From NCBI GenBank assembly GCA_015058945.1, contig SVBF01000018.1:142587-206586 (forward strand): 64,000 nt of DNA, written 5' to 3'. The notes beneath the pieces are model-generated. The model did no database searches and had not been told where the DNA came from. It saw nothing but the letters and a program-made list of their open reading frames with translations. Numbering within the stretch: position 1 is the first letter of the stretch; every line of letters begins with the position of its first letter. The translations under genes and the position numbers were made by a program. The stretch comes from Erysipelotrichaceae bacterium. GTDB lineage: Bacteria; Bacillota_I; Bacilli_A; RFN20; CAG-826. Positions 42,869 through 51,728 of the stretch are shown here, piece by piece.

Positions 42869-45800
42869 TTAAGCGCGTTCACGTTTCTTCTTCGAGAAGA
42901 AGTAAGCTGCGCCGATCGCGGCAAGTCCGGTCATACCCGAGGCAAGAACGATCCATAAGGTAGTCGTTAGCGGGGAATCAGGATTCGCATATCGACCGGG
43001 GATATAACCCGATAAAGAAGGCGTGCGCACCGAGGACATGAAGGGCGTCTTTTCATAATTCAGTACGACAAAGTCGTATGTCTTTAGCGCCCGTTGCAAG
43101 CAATCTCGCTCAACTCCAGGCGTTCCACCCCTAGTGTCATTTTCCCAAGTGGCATAGCCATACTGAAGCATCGCCTTAGCATGGCTTAACTCTGCAGAGG
43201 TCAACTTATATGTACCGTAGGTGCCGGCATCATCACCGGTGTTCTCGGTGACGAACAAAGCGGTGTATTTGTTGCTCACGTTGGTCCAGGCCGTGTTGAA
43301 GGCCGCGGAAGAATCATCCACCACATCCGCCCCGCAAACATCAGCGGCAGCCATTTGTTCGTTTAGATAGGTGGCGAATTCGATGACGGCTTTCTGGGCT
43401 TTGAGGTTTACATTGGCGAATTCAGCCTCAGGAATATGATCCATATATTTGTAAAGAGCGATGGGATCCTGCCCATTAGAATAACAGCTAAAAAGTGGGT
43501 CGCCGCCATTATAGTTGTAACGCAAATGGTTTCTGCTAAATTCTCCCTGAGCGACCGCGGTGACGGCGCCGGAATCGATCGCAAGGTTAAAACTCGCATT
43601 GGCGTCCTGAACCTCGACCGTCTTCGCGTGGTTAGAGGAATCAGATGCCGCAGCGATGTATTGATTCGTTGAGTTTTCCTTAAACGACCAGCTTCCGCTC
43701 TCCGTACCAGATTCCACCGTGTATGTTTCGGTGGCACCCGCAGGAGTAATCTCGTGCAAAGTCCCAACTATAGATTGCGTCGCCGCCACGGAACGAATGT
43801 TGTGGTATTGGGAGTCATAAACCTTCGTTGTATATAAATCGGCCGACTCGGTGTAATTTGCAATAATAACCCGGTCCCCGGCACTAAGTTCGGAAATGCT
43901 TTCGATTCGGAAATAGCCACTTTCGGCTCCGGCCTCGCGCTTAATAGAGTTCAGACGTGGCGTGATCGAAACCGGTTGGTTCTGACCGGTACGAGCGCCT
44001 TTATAGAACGCGACAAGGAACTTACCATCGTCCGCGGCCGTGAAGGGATAACTCAGCGCAAGCGGAGTGCCTTCGGAAGAGGGCGTGCTCGTATCGTAAA
44101 GGCCTAAATGAATTTGGTTCTCACCGGTTCCAACGTTGCTCACGTCCAAACTTGTACTGGGAACACCACTCTTCCAGGTTACGGTAAAGGACCACGAGGC
44201 CGTGTTTACAGCCTGAGCAATAGTCGTCCCTGCAAAGCAATCAATCGTTCCGCGACTGGTCCAGCCCAATGTTTGGGCTTCATCGGGATGCATCGTAACG
44301 CTTACTGAATTGGCATCTATATCAACTTCATGGTAGGCATAACTCACTGAGAAAGATGTGGTATTCGACGTCGGCGATGCCGGTGATATCGTTGCATCTC
44401 CGGACGAAACCAAATCGGCCAAGGAAACCGTGTCGTCTAAAGAATCGTCATCCCAATGTCTGGCCACAGATAAACCCGTGAAATCCCACTCAATGCCATC
44501 GGCATAGTAGTAATCATGTTTAACATCAAGGCCTTGGATGAGCTCAACCTGAATGACGCTGGCTGAACCATGTGACGCGGCGACAATGTTTACTGTATCC
44601 GTATCACTAGTAGGCGTACCACCCGGGGCATAGGTAATGGTAATTAAGTTGTCGCCCTCGACCAAAGCCGCTTGTCCAAGGGGATAAGTGATTACAAAAT
44701 CGGTCGTCGCTTCGGTCGTCCCGTCACCATAAACAATATTAACGTTGAAGTCGCTGGCAGAGACTGTGGCGTCTTCGTAATAGTTTTTCTCTGGATTCGA
44801 CAAGGATGCGGAAATCCCAACCATTTCTGGATCGTCTTCAACGTAGCGATACATTGTGACGACGTTTTGCGAAGACGAATAATAACGGAAGCGGTGACCA
44901 CCACTGTTATATTGAAGCGTCGAGCCAGACGCTTGGACGCTAGCGATTGTGGCCGTTCCATTATTCGCAATAGAAATGGTGTTTGTTAATTCGTTTGCGG
45001 TCTGTATTTTGCCATTACTTGCTGTACCAATCCGATAAGCCGTCGCGGCATGAGAAATCAACGTGCCGGAAGATGCGTCCCAAGTAAATCTAGCCCTATC
45101 GACCGCAGTCGAACTGGAGATAGTTTTTGTTTGGCTAATTGATACAGATATATAGTTGTTTTCGCTGTCGAGGGATGCCGCCGCTAGGTAACCGTTCAAT
45201 ACCACTGATGCAGTTTCGGCAACAATAAGATAATCTCCACTAGCAAGGCTGCCAGCTGTCGTTACCTTTTCATAATGGTGCCCGCTTTCCGCTGCTGCCA
45301 CCGTCACGCTATAGGTGTCCTCTTTTCCTAGATAATTGACGGCAATCGTCTGCAATCCTATGGTGTATCTGTCGTATCCAGTAAATATCAAATTTGGATT
45401 GTCGTTTGAAATGACTTGGCTCGTTTCGTCGTTGTCATAAGCCGTGATGGTACCCGTAAAGCTAAACGCATCGCCGATGGTGAACGAGGTCTTTGTGGCG
45501 GCGACAGTGATATGGTCAAGGGCTTTGACGACAGCATTGACCGTGACGACAACGTTCGCTGTCGGATTTGATAACGCCACAGTACCTGTTGTCTTGTTCC
45601 AGGTATAGGTTGCGCCGGTGACGGTAATGGCATTGGGTAAGAAGCAACCAACATTTGCCTCAAAAACCAAATTCGCAGTTCTTTCGGAATAAATATATGT
45701 CGCGCCGGTATGGGTCGCGTTCGTTTCGTTCACCGTGATTGAATACTGGGTCAGCGCCACCATCGTCGCAGTTACATTCACCGCATCGGTCGGATTGGAA

Positions 45801-47869
45801 ATGGTCAAGACACCAGTAGTTGCATTGTAAGACTTGGTGGCATTAGCCACGATGACGCCGGCGGCATCGGGAAGTTTATAACCCTCGCTTGGGGTGAAAG
45901 TAACCGTCATGCTCTGATCTTCTCGCAAATCAGTATCGGAACTCTTTACGTATGTACCACCAGTCACACTAACGGTCACTTCGTAACTCACCAATGCGCG
46001 GATTGCGCCAGAAATAGTCACGTTAGCCGTGGGATTCGATAGAGATACCACTCCAGTCGATGCGTTCCATTCATAGGATGCGCCGGTGACGGTAATCGAA
46101 TCACTAAGCGTATATCCCTCATTCGGGGTTATGGTTACGGTCGCGGTTCTTTCCGAATAAATATAGGTCGCGCCGGTTTTGGATCCATATCCCGCCGGTA
46201 TGGTTACCGTAACGTCGTAGCGAGTCAAAGCATCCATCTCGACGGTGATGCTGACCGCACCAGTAGGATTGGACAACGAGATTACGCCAGTTGTGGCGTT
46301 ATAACTCGAAGTCGCCCCAATAACGGTAACCGTGGCGGGCAGCTTGTATCCTTCGTTCGGGGCAACAGTGACTGAGGCATTGCCACCAAAGACAATTTCA
46401 TCGTCTCCAGTATAAGTACCATGATCACCGGTGATCGTGGTGGTAACGCTGAACACGGAAGGGGTGCAGGTAATGGTGACCGAAACAGGGCCAGTGACAC
46501 TCGTAAGAGATAAACAGGCAATCCCTTCTTCAAATTCAGGAACGTAATCATCAATCGTGGCTCCAGAAACCGAAATCGACCCCAGTTCGGGAAAGCCGTA
46601 GTTTTCTGCGTGCTGAAAGAAAATGTCCGCCGTACCCCCATAGACAGAGGTAGTTGTCGTAATATAGTCTCCGCTGCTATAAACGCTTCCATGGTTAATG
46701 GTCACGGTGACGTTATAGGTATCTTGAACCATATTTGCAGAAACAGTTACCGCCCCCGTCGGATTGCTTAAAACCACTACCCCTGTTGAATCTGAGTACT
46801 CATATGAGGCACCCACAACAGTAATAGAAGCTGGGAGAGAATACCCCGGGTTTGGAGACAACGTCACATTCGCATTTCCGTTCGCATCAATAAATGTCGC
46901 ACCTGTTGCCGAGCCATTTGTAATGCCCGATTTTGTAATGTTGTAGTAGCGGATCATCGAGACGCTTATCGACACATTTGCGGTCGCGTCTGAAATAGTC
47001 AGAATCGCTACGGAGCATGGATCTGGGTCCTTGGTCAAAGAATACGAGGCATTGCTTACCGAAAAAGAAGACTCATCAGGGATGCGATATCCGCTATCGG
47101 CTTCAAACAGAAGCTCAACCTCGCCATCAATTGTTCCTGAGGACGAATTAACAGATCCATTAACAACCGAATCGACCGAATAGGTTGGGTTCGCAGCCTT
47201 TGTTTTAAAAATCTCAAACGCTGCTGCACGTAATGTTTTGCTTGTGGCTGTCAAATTAGCGGCTCCTGGTCTGGCAACCACCGCAAATTTGGTGAAATTG
47301 GTTTTGTCGCCAGTCCACGTGACAGACCCTGCGACGCTTGCCCCGGAAGTAGCGTAATTTGTATTGGCTAGCTTGTTCCAAGACGCAGCTGAATACCCAA
47401 AAAGATAAACTTGAAATGCGTTATTTCCGCCCGACCAACCAAAACTAATTTTTGTTACGTCGCTATATGCATTTTCAAAAAGCAGTGAATAAGCATGAGC
47501 GGTGGTTTTGTTATCGCGATAGGTGGCGTCCTCTGCGGCCAAAGCGGTCACAATATCAGAAAAGTCACTGTTGTTGTTGAGAATCCCTTTGGACTCATTG
47601 TTGGAATTGCACCCCAAGTAAAAAACGCCAGCGTTGACTTGAGATACACTCGACTTCCAACTTTTTCCATTTAAAGTAAAAGTTTTGTTTTGAGTATAAC
47701 TATGAGTCGCGACTTCAGTAAAAGTCGCGTCATAGAGTGACTCGTATTCCGATTCCGCACTGGTCTCCACCGCCCCTAGCCCGCTAAGATGCCCTATCCC
47801 GGCGATCACCATAGTGAAGGACGCGAAAAGAAGCCCAATCAAAGACCAAAGCTTCGCGCGACGCTTCAT
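42869..47869 (-). CDS. Giant repeat surface protein with SPLTTTLW anchor
   Basis: 1666 residues; ATG after ACTGGAGG. A signal peptide (about 1-35) and an N-terminal jelly-roll-like domain (about 50-225) are followed by seven tandem units of about 79 residues (about 227-785). A typical unit carries YIYSERTATVTI, PNEGYTL, ITVTGASYEW and STGVVSLSNPTANV. Ig-like domains and two copies of the YNSG-type module (about 870-1020 and 1300-1480) follow, one of which resembles the module of the 31203 product. A helical domain has LKTYDFVVLNY. The end is SPLTTTLWIVLASG, a TM and SKKKR. No LPXTG. Likely a long stalk carrying binding domains. Confidence 0.7.
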   Translation of the reverse strand: MKRRAKLWSLIGLLFASFTMVIAGIGHLSGLGAVETSAESEYESLYDATFTEVATHSYTQNKTFTLNGKSWKSSVSQVNAGVFYLGCNSNNESKGILNNNSDFSDIVTALAAEDATYRDNKTTAHAYSLLFENAYSDVTKISFGWSGGNNAFQVYLFGYSAASWNKLANTNYATSGASVAGSVTWTGDKTNFTKFAVVARPGAANLTATSKTLRAAAFEIFKTKAANPTYSVDSVVNGSVNSSSGTIDGEVELLFEADSGYRIPDESSFSVSNASYSLTKDPDPCSVAILTISDATANVSISVSMIRYYNITKSGITNGSATGATFIDANGNANVTLSPNPGYSLPASITVVGASYEYSDSTGVVVLSNPTGAVTVSANMVQDTYNVTVTINHGSVYSSGDYITTTTSVYGGTADIFFQHAENYGFPELGSISVSGATIDDYVPEFEEGIACLSLTSVTGPVSVTITCTPSVFSVTTTITGDHGTYTGDDEIVFGGNASVTVAPNEGYKLPATVTVIGATSSYNATTGVISLSNPTGAVSITVEMDALTRYDVTVTIPAGYGSKTGATYIYSERTATVTITPNEGYTLSDSITVTGASYEWNASTGVVSLSNPTANVTISGAIRALVSYEVTVSVTGGTYVKSSDTDLREDQSMTVTFTPSEGYKLPDAAGVIVANATKSYNATTGVLTISNPTDAVNVTATMVALTQYSITVNETNATHTGATYIYSERTANLVFEANVGCFLPNAITVTGATYTWNKTTGTVALSNPTANVVVTVNAVVKALDHITVAATKTSFTIGDAFSFTGTITAYDNDETSQVISNDNPNLIFTGYDRYTIGLQTIAVNYLGKEDTYSVTVAAAESGHHYEKVTTAGSLASGDYLIVAETASVVLNGYLAAASLDSENNYISVSISQTKTISSSTAVDRARFTWDASSGTLISHAATAYRIGTASNGKIQTANELTNTISIANNGTATIASVQASGSTLQYNSGGHRFRYYSSSQNVVTMYRYVEDDPEMVGISASLSNPEKNYYEDATVSASDFNVNIVYGDGTTEATTDFVITYPLGQAALVEGDNLITITYAPGGTPTSDTDTVNIVAASHGSASVIQVELIQGLDVKHDYYYADGIEWDFTGLSVARHWDDDSLDDTVSLADLVSSGDATISPASPTSNTTSFSVSYAYHEVDIDANSVSVTMHPDEAQTLGWTSRGTIDCFAGTTIAQAVNTASWSFTVTWKSGVPSTSLDVSNVGTGENQIHLGLYDTSTPSSEGTPLALSYPFTAADDGKFLVAFYKGARTGQNQPVSITPRLNSIKREAGAESGYFRIESISELSAGDRVIIANYTESADLYTTKVYDSQYHNIRSVAATQSIVGTLHEITPAGATETYTVESGTESGSWSFKENSTNQYIAAASDSSNHAKTVEVQDANASFNLAIDSGAVTAVAQGEFSRNHLRYNYNGGDPLFSCYSNGQDPIALYKYMDHIPEAEFANVNLKAQKAVIEFATYLNEQMAAADVCGADVVDDSSAAFNTAWTNVSNKYTALFVTENTGDDAGTYGTYKLTSAELSHAKAMLQYGYATWENDTRGGTPGVERDCLQRALKTYDFVVLNYEKTPFMSSVRTPSLSGYIPGRYANPDSPLTTTLWIVLASGMTGLAAIGAAYFFSKKKRERA
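45520..47190 (-). repeat. Seven tandem repeats (about 79 residues each) in the giant surface protein
   Basis: Units open with Y-x-(V/I)-T-V-type strands (YSVDSV, YYNITK, YNVTVT, FSVTTT, YDVTVT, YEVTVS, YSITVN). Most close with S/L-S-N-P-T-x-x-V. DNA identity is partial, highest between the fourth, fifth, sixth and seventh. Confidence 0.75.
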
Positions 47870-48224
47870 GATGGTTTCCTCCAGTTAATGGTTTCGCGAG
47901 GTGTCCTACTATCTTAGGAACCTTAAGGCAAATCATCGTAACCTTTGGGATGTGGAGAAGGATGGCAGAGAACTATATTTCTCATTCCTTCTGCCCTATT
48001 ACGGGTCTTACATAACAATTCAATATAACTATACCCATGCGCCTTGCAACGCCCGATTTATTGACAACTTTCTAAAGAAAAACGAAAAAATTCGATGACG
48101 TCTAAAAAATCGGCTTTTAGGTATTTTTTAAGTAACCGCTTACACGAAAAAGACCCCAAAAAGGTCCCTTGGCATTTTAAAAAGCCCACGGGGTCACCCA
48201 TGGGCTGGTCGATGAATCAAACGA
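47870..48224. promoter_or_regulatory. Upstream region of the giant surface gene, with cre-like box
   Basis: A 355-nt stretch without a gene, AT-rich compared with its surroundings. It holds AGTAACCGCTTACA (48131-48144, one mismatch to the cre consensus), a GACCCC/GGTC hairpin at about 48152-48168, and the terminator of the 48225 gene at its right end. I saw no clear promoter for the giant gene beyond a TATAGT on the minus strand near 48028. Confidence 0.4.
48178..48206 (-). terminator. Rho-independent terminator of the 48225 gene
   Basis: Minus strand AGCCCATGGG and CCCGTGGGCT arms followed by TTTTT. Confidence 0.8.
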
Positions 48225-48581
48225 TTAACGGTTGACCGCGGAATCGACGATCATGAAGATGCCGGGGAGTTCCGCACCGACGACGATGCCGATGATGCCG
48301 AGGGCGATACCCGCACCCTTGCTGAACCCTTTGTTGCGGATGCCAGCGAGGACGAAGGAGAAGACGCCACCGACGAGTAACCAAGAACCGATGCCGAACA
48401 AGATCTCGGCGGTCACGAGAGCGAGTTGTTTGGCCTCAGCTTCGGTGACCTGGCCGGACTTCACAAGTTCCTGAACGAACTCCGGAGTGGTCGCAGCAGC
48501 GCCAAGCGGGAGCATGATAAGCGCCCCGATGACGCAGAGGATACCCCAGATGATGCCGGTGATGAGAATTGCCTTTTTCAT
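48225..48581 (-). CDS. Small three-TM membrane protein of unknown function
   Basis: 118 residues from the ATG at 48581, which follows AAAGGAG. Three hydrophobic segments (about 4-26, 60-84, 90-114) with an acidic, helical outer loop (TTPEFVQELVKSGQVTEAEAKQ). It looks like the small DUF4064-type membrane proteins of Firmicutes, but I cannot confirm that. It has its own terminator. Confidence 0.65.
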   Translation of the reverse strand: MKKAILITGIIWGILCVIGALIMLPLGAAATTPEFVQELVKSGQVTEAEAKQLALVTAEILFGIGSWLLVGGVFSFVLAGIRNKGFSKGAGIALGIIGIVVGAELPGIFMIVDSAVNR

Positions 48582-48643
48582 GTATTTGGTGCTCCTTTCG
48601 TGAATAAGCATAAAACAACATGAAAAGTCTTTCTAGAGCGAAG

Positions 48644-48672
48644 AAAAAGCCCACATCCATAGGACATGGGCC
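48644..48672 (-). terminator. Rho-independent terminator of hpf
   Basis: Minus strand GCCCATGTCC-tat-GGATGTGGGC followed by TTTTT, 13 nt after the hpf stop. Confidence 0.85.
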
Positions 48673-48684
48673 TTGAGGTCGGGA

Positions 48685-49227
48685 TTATTTAAGCTTGTTC
48701 TCGGCCTGGATGACGCCATAGCCGCCGTCGAGACGCTTATAGGCGACGCAGATTTCCTCGTCCTCGTCGTCGAGGTAGAGGAAAAAACTATGTCCGAGGG
48801 CCTCCATCCTGGTGATGGCCGCGTCGAGGGACATCGGCTCGAGGTAAATGGATTTCGTGCGGACGACTTCCTCGTTTTCCTCCTCTTCCTCGATGCCTTC
48901 GAGGACAAAGGATTCGCCTAAGGAAGCGGATTCCTTCGAACGGTCCATGCGCGTTTTGAGTTTGCGCATCTGGCCTTCGAGTTTGTCGAGGGCCAAATCC
49001 ACCGCGGCATAGAGGTCGTCGTTCTTGACCTCGGCACGCAGGTCCATGAGTTTGGTGAAGACGGTGATCTCCACCTTCGCGCCGACGGTGTAGGAACGCA
49101 CGACGGCACGAGCAAGGACTTCGTCGTCGATGACGAAATACTTGTCCAGGCGGGAAAGTTTCTCCTCGATGGTCGCCTTAATGGCATCGGTGACCTCGAT
49201 GTTCTTCCCAATGATTTGGTATTTCAT
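48685..49227 (-). CDS. hpf: Ribosome hibernation promoting factor, long form
   Basis: 180 residues. The N-terminal domain of about 95 residues has GKNIEVTDAIKATIEEKLSRLDKYF and DLYAAVDLALDKLEGQMRKLK. An acidic linker (about 105-125) precedes the C-terminal dimerisation domain VVRTKSIYLEPMSLDAAITRME. Long HPF joins 70S ribosomes into 100S dimers in stationary phase. TGGAGGGG precedes the ATG. Own terminator. Confidence 0.93.
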   Translation of the reverse strand: MKYQIIGKNIEVTDAIKATIEEKLSRLDKYFVIDDEVLARAVVRSYTVGAKVEITVFTKLMDLRAEVKNDDLYAAVDLALDKLEGQMRKLKTRMDRSKESASLGESFVLEGIEEEEENEEVVRTKSIYLEPMSLDAAITRMEALGHSFFLYLDDEDEEICVAYKRLDGGYGVIQAENKLK

Positions 49228-49342
49228 ATTTTCTGCCCCTCCAGTGGGCTTACACCATTATTGTACCGAATTTAAGGAAACCTTAAAGGGGGCGAGGCGT
49301 TGTTTTTCTCTCCCACGGAGCGTCGAAACCATAAATTAGTTA

Positions 49343-49912
49343 TCAACGTTTTTTCAAAAAGCTCTTCATCACCCGGAACGTATCGCCTGGATACAAATCG
49401 CAAAGGGTGAGGAGGTCTTCATGGTTTAGACCGGCAAAATCTTCAGGTTCGATCCGCAGGTCTTCAAAGAGCAAATCAGATAAGTCTGCCTTAGAACGAA
49501 CCGATGGTTTGACGTGAAGCAGGTCGCATAACGCCTTCTCTTTCGTGGCAAAAAGCGTCCCGTTTGAGGAGATGAGCCCATAGGCAAAGCACTTCTTGGG
49601 GACGTTGCGGTAACTAAACCGCCCAAAGTGGTTGGAATAGCGTGTCTCCCCCCGAGAATAAACAGAGGCGGAAGTGTATTCGTAGACCCCTTCGGGAATC
49701 AGGTCATAGAAAGACAGGGCATACTCAAAACTGACGTAAGACGGGGTGAGGAGACAATTCGCGATCAGGATCGGGTTCTCGTGAGGATCGTCGGTATAGA
49801 GTCCTCTCTTAAGACGATAAATCTTATTGTTCTTTTGCTCGTAATACGCCTTGGCCTTAGCTTGCGCTTCGCTTCTGTTTCGCAGACGAAATTCCATGAT
49901 GTTAAAAATCAT
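49343..49912 (-). CDS. AbiEi-like antitoxin/transcription regulator without a visible toxin
   Basis: 189 residues from the ATG at 49912, whose -10 TACAAT lies 6 nt upstream (leaderless layout). An ATG 15 nt further in is the alternative. Family blocks: IYRLKRGLYTDDP (N-terminal winged helix end), SYVSFEYALSFYDLIPE, YTSASVYSRGE, and ATKEKALCDLLHVK. AbiEi-type proteins repress their own operon and neutralise an AbiEii nucleotidyltransferase. The neighbouring genes here are metK and hpf, so the toxin is missing or elsewhere. Confidence 0.75.
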   Translation of the reverse strand: MIFNIMEFRLRNRSEAQAKAKAYYEQKNNKIYRLKRGLYTDDPHENPILIANCLLTPSYVSFEYALSFYDLIPEGVYEYTSASVYSRGETRYSNHFGRFSYRNVPKKCFAYGLISSNGTLFATKEKALCDLLHVKPSVRSKADLSDLLFEDLRIEPEDFAGLNHEDLLTLCDLYPGDTFRVMKSFLKKR

Positions 49913-49914
49913 GG
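49894..49914. promoter_or_regulatory. Inverted repeat over the start of the AbiEi-like gene
   Basis: CCATGAT-gttaaaa-ATCATGG, a perfect 7-bp dyad that includes both candidate start codons and abuts the -10 (49919-49924). It is a likely autorepression site, since AbiEi proteins bind inverted repeats in their own promoters. Confidence 0.5.
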
Positions 49915-49978
49915 TTCTATTGTACAAATTTTGTAAATAATTGCAGGTTAGTCAGATAAACTTATGACTTTCTAGTAA

Positions 49979-51145
49979 TTAATTACAGGAAATGAACTTT
50001 TTGAGCTCTTCCACTTTGTCCAACTTTTCCCAAGGCAAGTCGAGGTCGGGGCGGCCAAAGCATCCATAGATGCAGGAGTCGCGATAAGAGAAGCTCGGCT
50101 TGGTCAAAGAGAACTTGGAGATAATCGCGCCAGGGCGGGCATCGAAGACGGCGTGGACCGCCTCGAGGATCTTCTCTTCGTCCACTTTCGCGGTGCCAAA
50201 GGTATCGACGCAGATGGAGATCGGTTCCGCGACGCCGATCGCGTAACTCAGTTGGATCTCCGCCTTATCCGCAAGTCCGGCCGCGACGATGTTCTTCGCG
50301 ATGTAACGGGCGTAATAGGAGGCGCTGCGATCGACTTTGGAAGGGTCTTTGCCAGAGAAGGCGCCGCCACCATGACGGGCATAGCCGCCATAGGTATCGA
50401 CGATGAGCTTCCTGCCGGTGAGGCCGGTATCGCCCAAAGGTCCGCCGATGACGAAGCGTCCGGTGGGGTTCACCAAGACCTTGAAATCGGTGTTGAATCC
50501 AAAGGATTCCGCGACGGGGATCATGATGTTCTTGACGATGAATTCCCGTAGTTCGTCCAAGGTGATTTTCTCATCGTGCTGCACGGACATGAGGATGGTG
50601 TCGATGCGCGGGGTCTTCTCGGTGTAATCGATGGTAACCTGGGACTTCATGTCCGGGCGGGCATGGGGGAACTTCCCCTCTTTACGCATCGAGGAGGCGA
50701 GGCGCACGAGCTTATGGGCGATGGAGATGGCTAGGGGCATATAACCGTCGGTCTCGTTGGTCGCGAAACCGAACATGATGCCCTGATCTCCCGCCCCTTG
50801 CTCGAGGACGTCGCCGCGATCGACGCCTTGGGCGATGTCGTGGCTTTGGGTGTTGACCTTGATCTCGACATCGCAGGTATCGCAGCCGATGCCGATTTCG
50901 GGCGAGGTATAGCCGATGTCCCTAAGGACTTTGCGCGCGATGCCTTCATAATCCGGGCGGGACGCGCAGGTGATCTCGCCGCCGATGGTGATGGATTCCT
51001 TGGTGGCGAAAACCTCGCACGCCACATGGGCATGGGGGTCGAGACGAAGGCATTCGTCTAAGATGGCGTCGGCGATCTGGTCGCAGACTTTGTCGGGATG
51101 TCCCTCGGACACCGACTCGCTGGTGAATAGTTTACGTAGCTTCAT
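49979..51145 (-). CDS. metK: S-adenosylmethionine synthetase
   Basis: 388 residues from the ATG at 51145, which follows GGAAGGAG. Family blocks: FTSESVSEGHPDKVCDQIADAILD, GAGDQGIMFGFATNET, GGGAFSGKDPSKVDRSASYYARY. It makes SAM from methionine and ATP. The leader carries a terminator and an alternative fold (next entries). Confidence 0.95.
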   Translation of the reverse strand: MKLRKLFTSESVSEGHPDKVCDQIADAILDECLRLDPHAHVACEVFATKESITIGGEITCASRPDYEGIARKVLRDIGYTSPEIGIGCDTCDVEIKVNTQSHDIAQGVDRGDVLEQGAGDQGIMFGFATNETDGYMPLAISIAHKLVRLASSMRKEGKFPHARPDMKSQVTIDYTEKTPRIDTILMSVQHDEKITLDELREFIVKNIMIPVAESFGFNTDFKVLVNPTGRFVIGGPLGDTGLTGRKLIVDTYGGYARHGGGAFSGKDPSKVDRSASYYARYIAKNIVAAGLADKAEIQLSYAIGVAEPISICVDTFGTAKVDEEKILEAVHAVFDARPGAIISKFSLTKPSFSYRDSCIYGCFGRPDLDLPWEKLDKVEELKKFISCN

Positions 51146-51164
51146 GAGCACTCCTTCCGCCTAT

Positions 51165-51197
51165 ATAAAGAAACGCCTTCCCACATTCGGGAAGGCG
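51165..51197 (-). terminator. Intrinsic terminator in the metK leader (attenuator)
   Basis: Minus strand CGCCTTCCC-gaatgt-GGGAAGGCG followed by TTTCTTTA, about 20 nt before the metK start codon. Because it precedes the gene, it is likely controlled by the upstream RNA. Confidence 0.8.
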
Positions 51198-51311
51198 ACC
51201 ATAGGCAAGGCGCTTCCACCTTCATCGTTCCTCCGTGGGAAGGGAGGCTTTGGCGAGCACTTACCGCGATCGGACGGAGTTGCTAATGGGGCGTTGCCTT
51301 ACCCCATTTCT
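51198..51311 (-). ncRNA. metK leader RNA, possible T-box-like or SAM-responsive riboswitch
   Basis: Upstream of the terminator the minus strand holds GAAGGTGGAAGCGCC (plus 51209-51223). GAAGG can pair with the CCTTC of the terminator arm and GCG with CGC, leaving TGGAA bulged. This is the layout of a T-box antiterminator (consensus AGGGTGGNACCGCG, 11 of 14 matching). Further 5' are CTCCGT/ACGGAG and GGCAA/TTGCC long-range pairs. The SAM-I consensus is absent. A metK T-box would be unusual, and a bulge ending in A predicts a tRNA with U73, which does not fit tRNA-Met. So the class is uncertain. Confidence 0.45.
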
Positions 51312-51374
51312 GGATGAAGGGTTTCTTCGTGGCAATATATTGCCAGTATGGGCCGGTGGTTTCAAGGGCGAATC

Positions 51375-51728
51375 TTAAAAACGTAAAGACGCAAGAGTTT
51401 CCTCGATCGCACGGCTCATCTTTGGCAAGTCCACTTCCACGATTTCGTCAAAATAGGAATAAGAGACATTTTCGTAATCATGGGTCAGTCTGTTGCGGAA
51501 ACCGTTGAGCTTATGGATTTGCGCCTCAAAGTCTGGAAACCTCAAAAGCAATTCCGGGGAAATCTTCTTTGACTCCTCGCGCAGTTGCATAAATTTATAT
51601 GCCACGCCGTCGGATAGTTGATCATTGGGCACTAGTTCACCACCGCTACGGTGAACTCGATCCGTATAAATTCCAATGAGCCGGATGTATTCCAGCATTT
51701 TTTGTAAGTAGTCTTCGTCAGTTTTCAT
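51375..51728 (-). CDS. hepT: HepT-like HEPN toxin
   Basis: 117 residues from the ATG at 51728, overlapping the upstream gene by 11 nt. The HEPN motif R-x4-H-x-Y is present as RNRLTHDY (about 83-90). It is all helical. HepT is an RNase-like toxin that type VII systems inactivate by adding AMP to the tyrosine of this motif. MntA is encoded just before it. Confidence 0.88.
   Translation of the reverse strand: MKTDEDYLQKMLEYIRLIGIYTDRVHRSGGELVPNDQLSDGVAYKFMQLREESKKISPELLLRFPDFEAQIHKLNGFRNRLTHDYENVSYSYFDEIVEVDLPKMSRAIEETLASLRF

Noticed and set aside
31203..47869. LPXTG sortase signals in the large surface proteins
   Set aside because: No L-P-x-T-G or close variant occurs before the C-terminal TM segments; the two matching anchors read SPLTTTLW.
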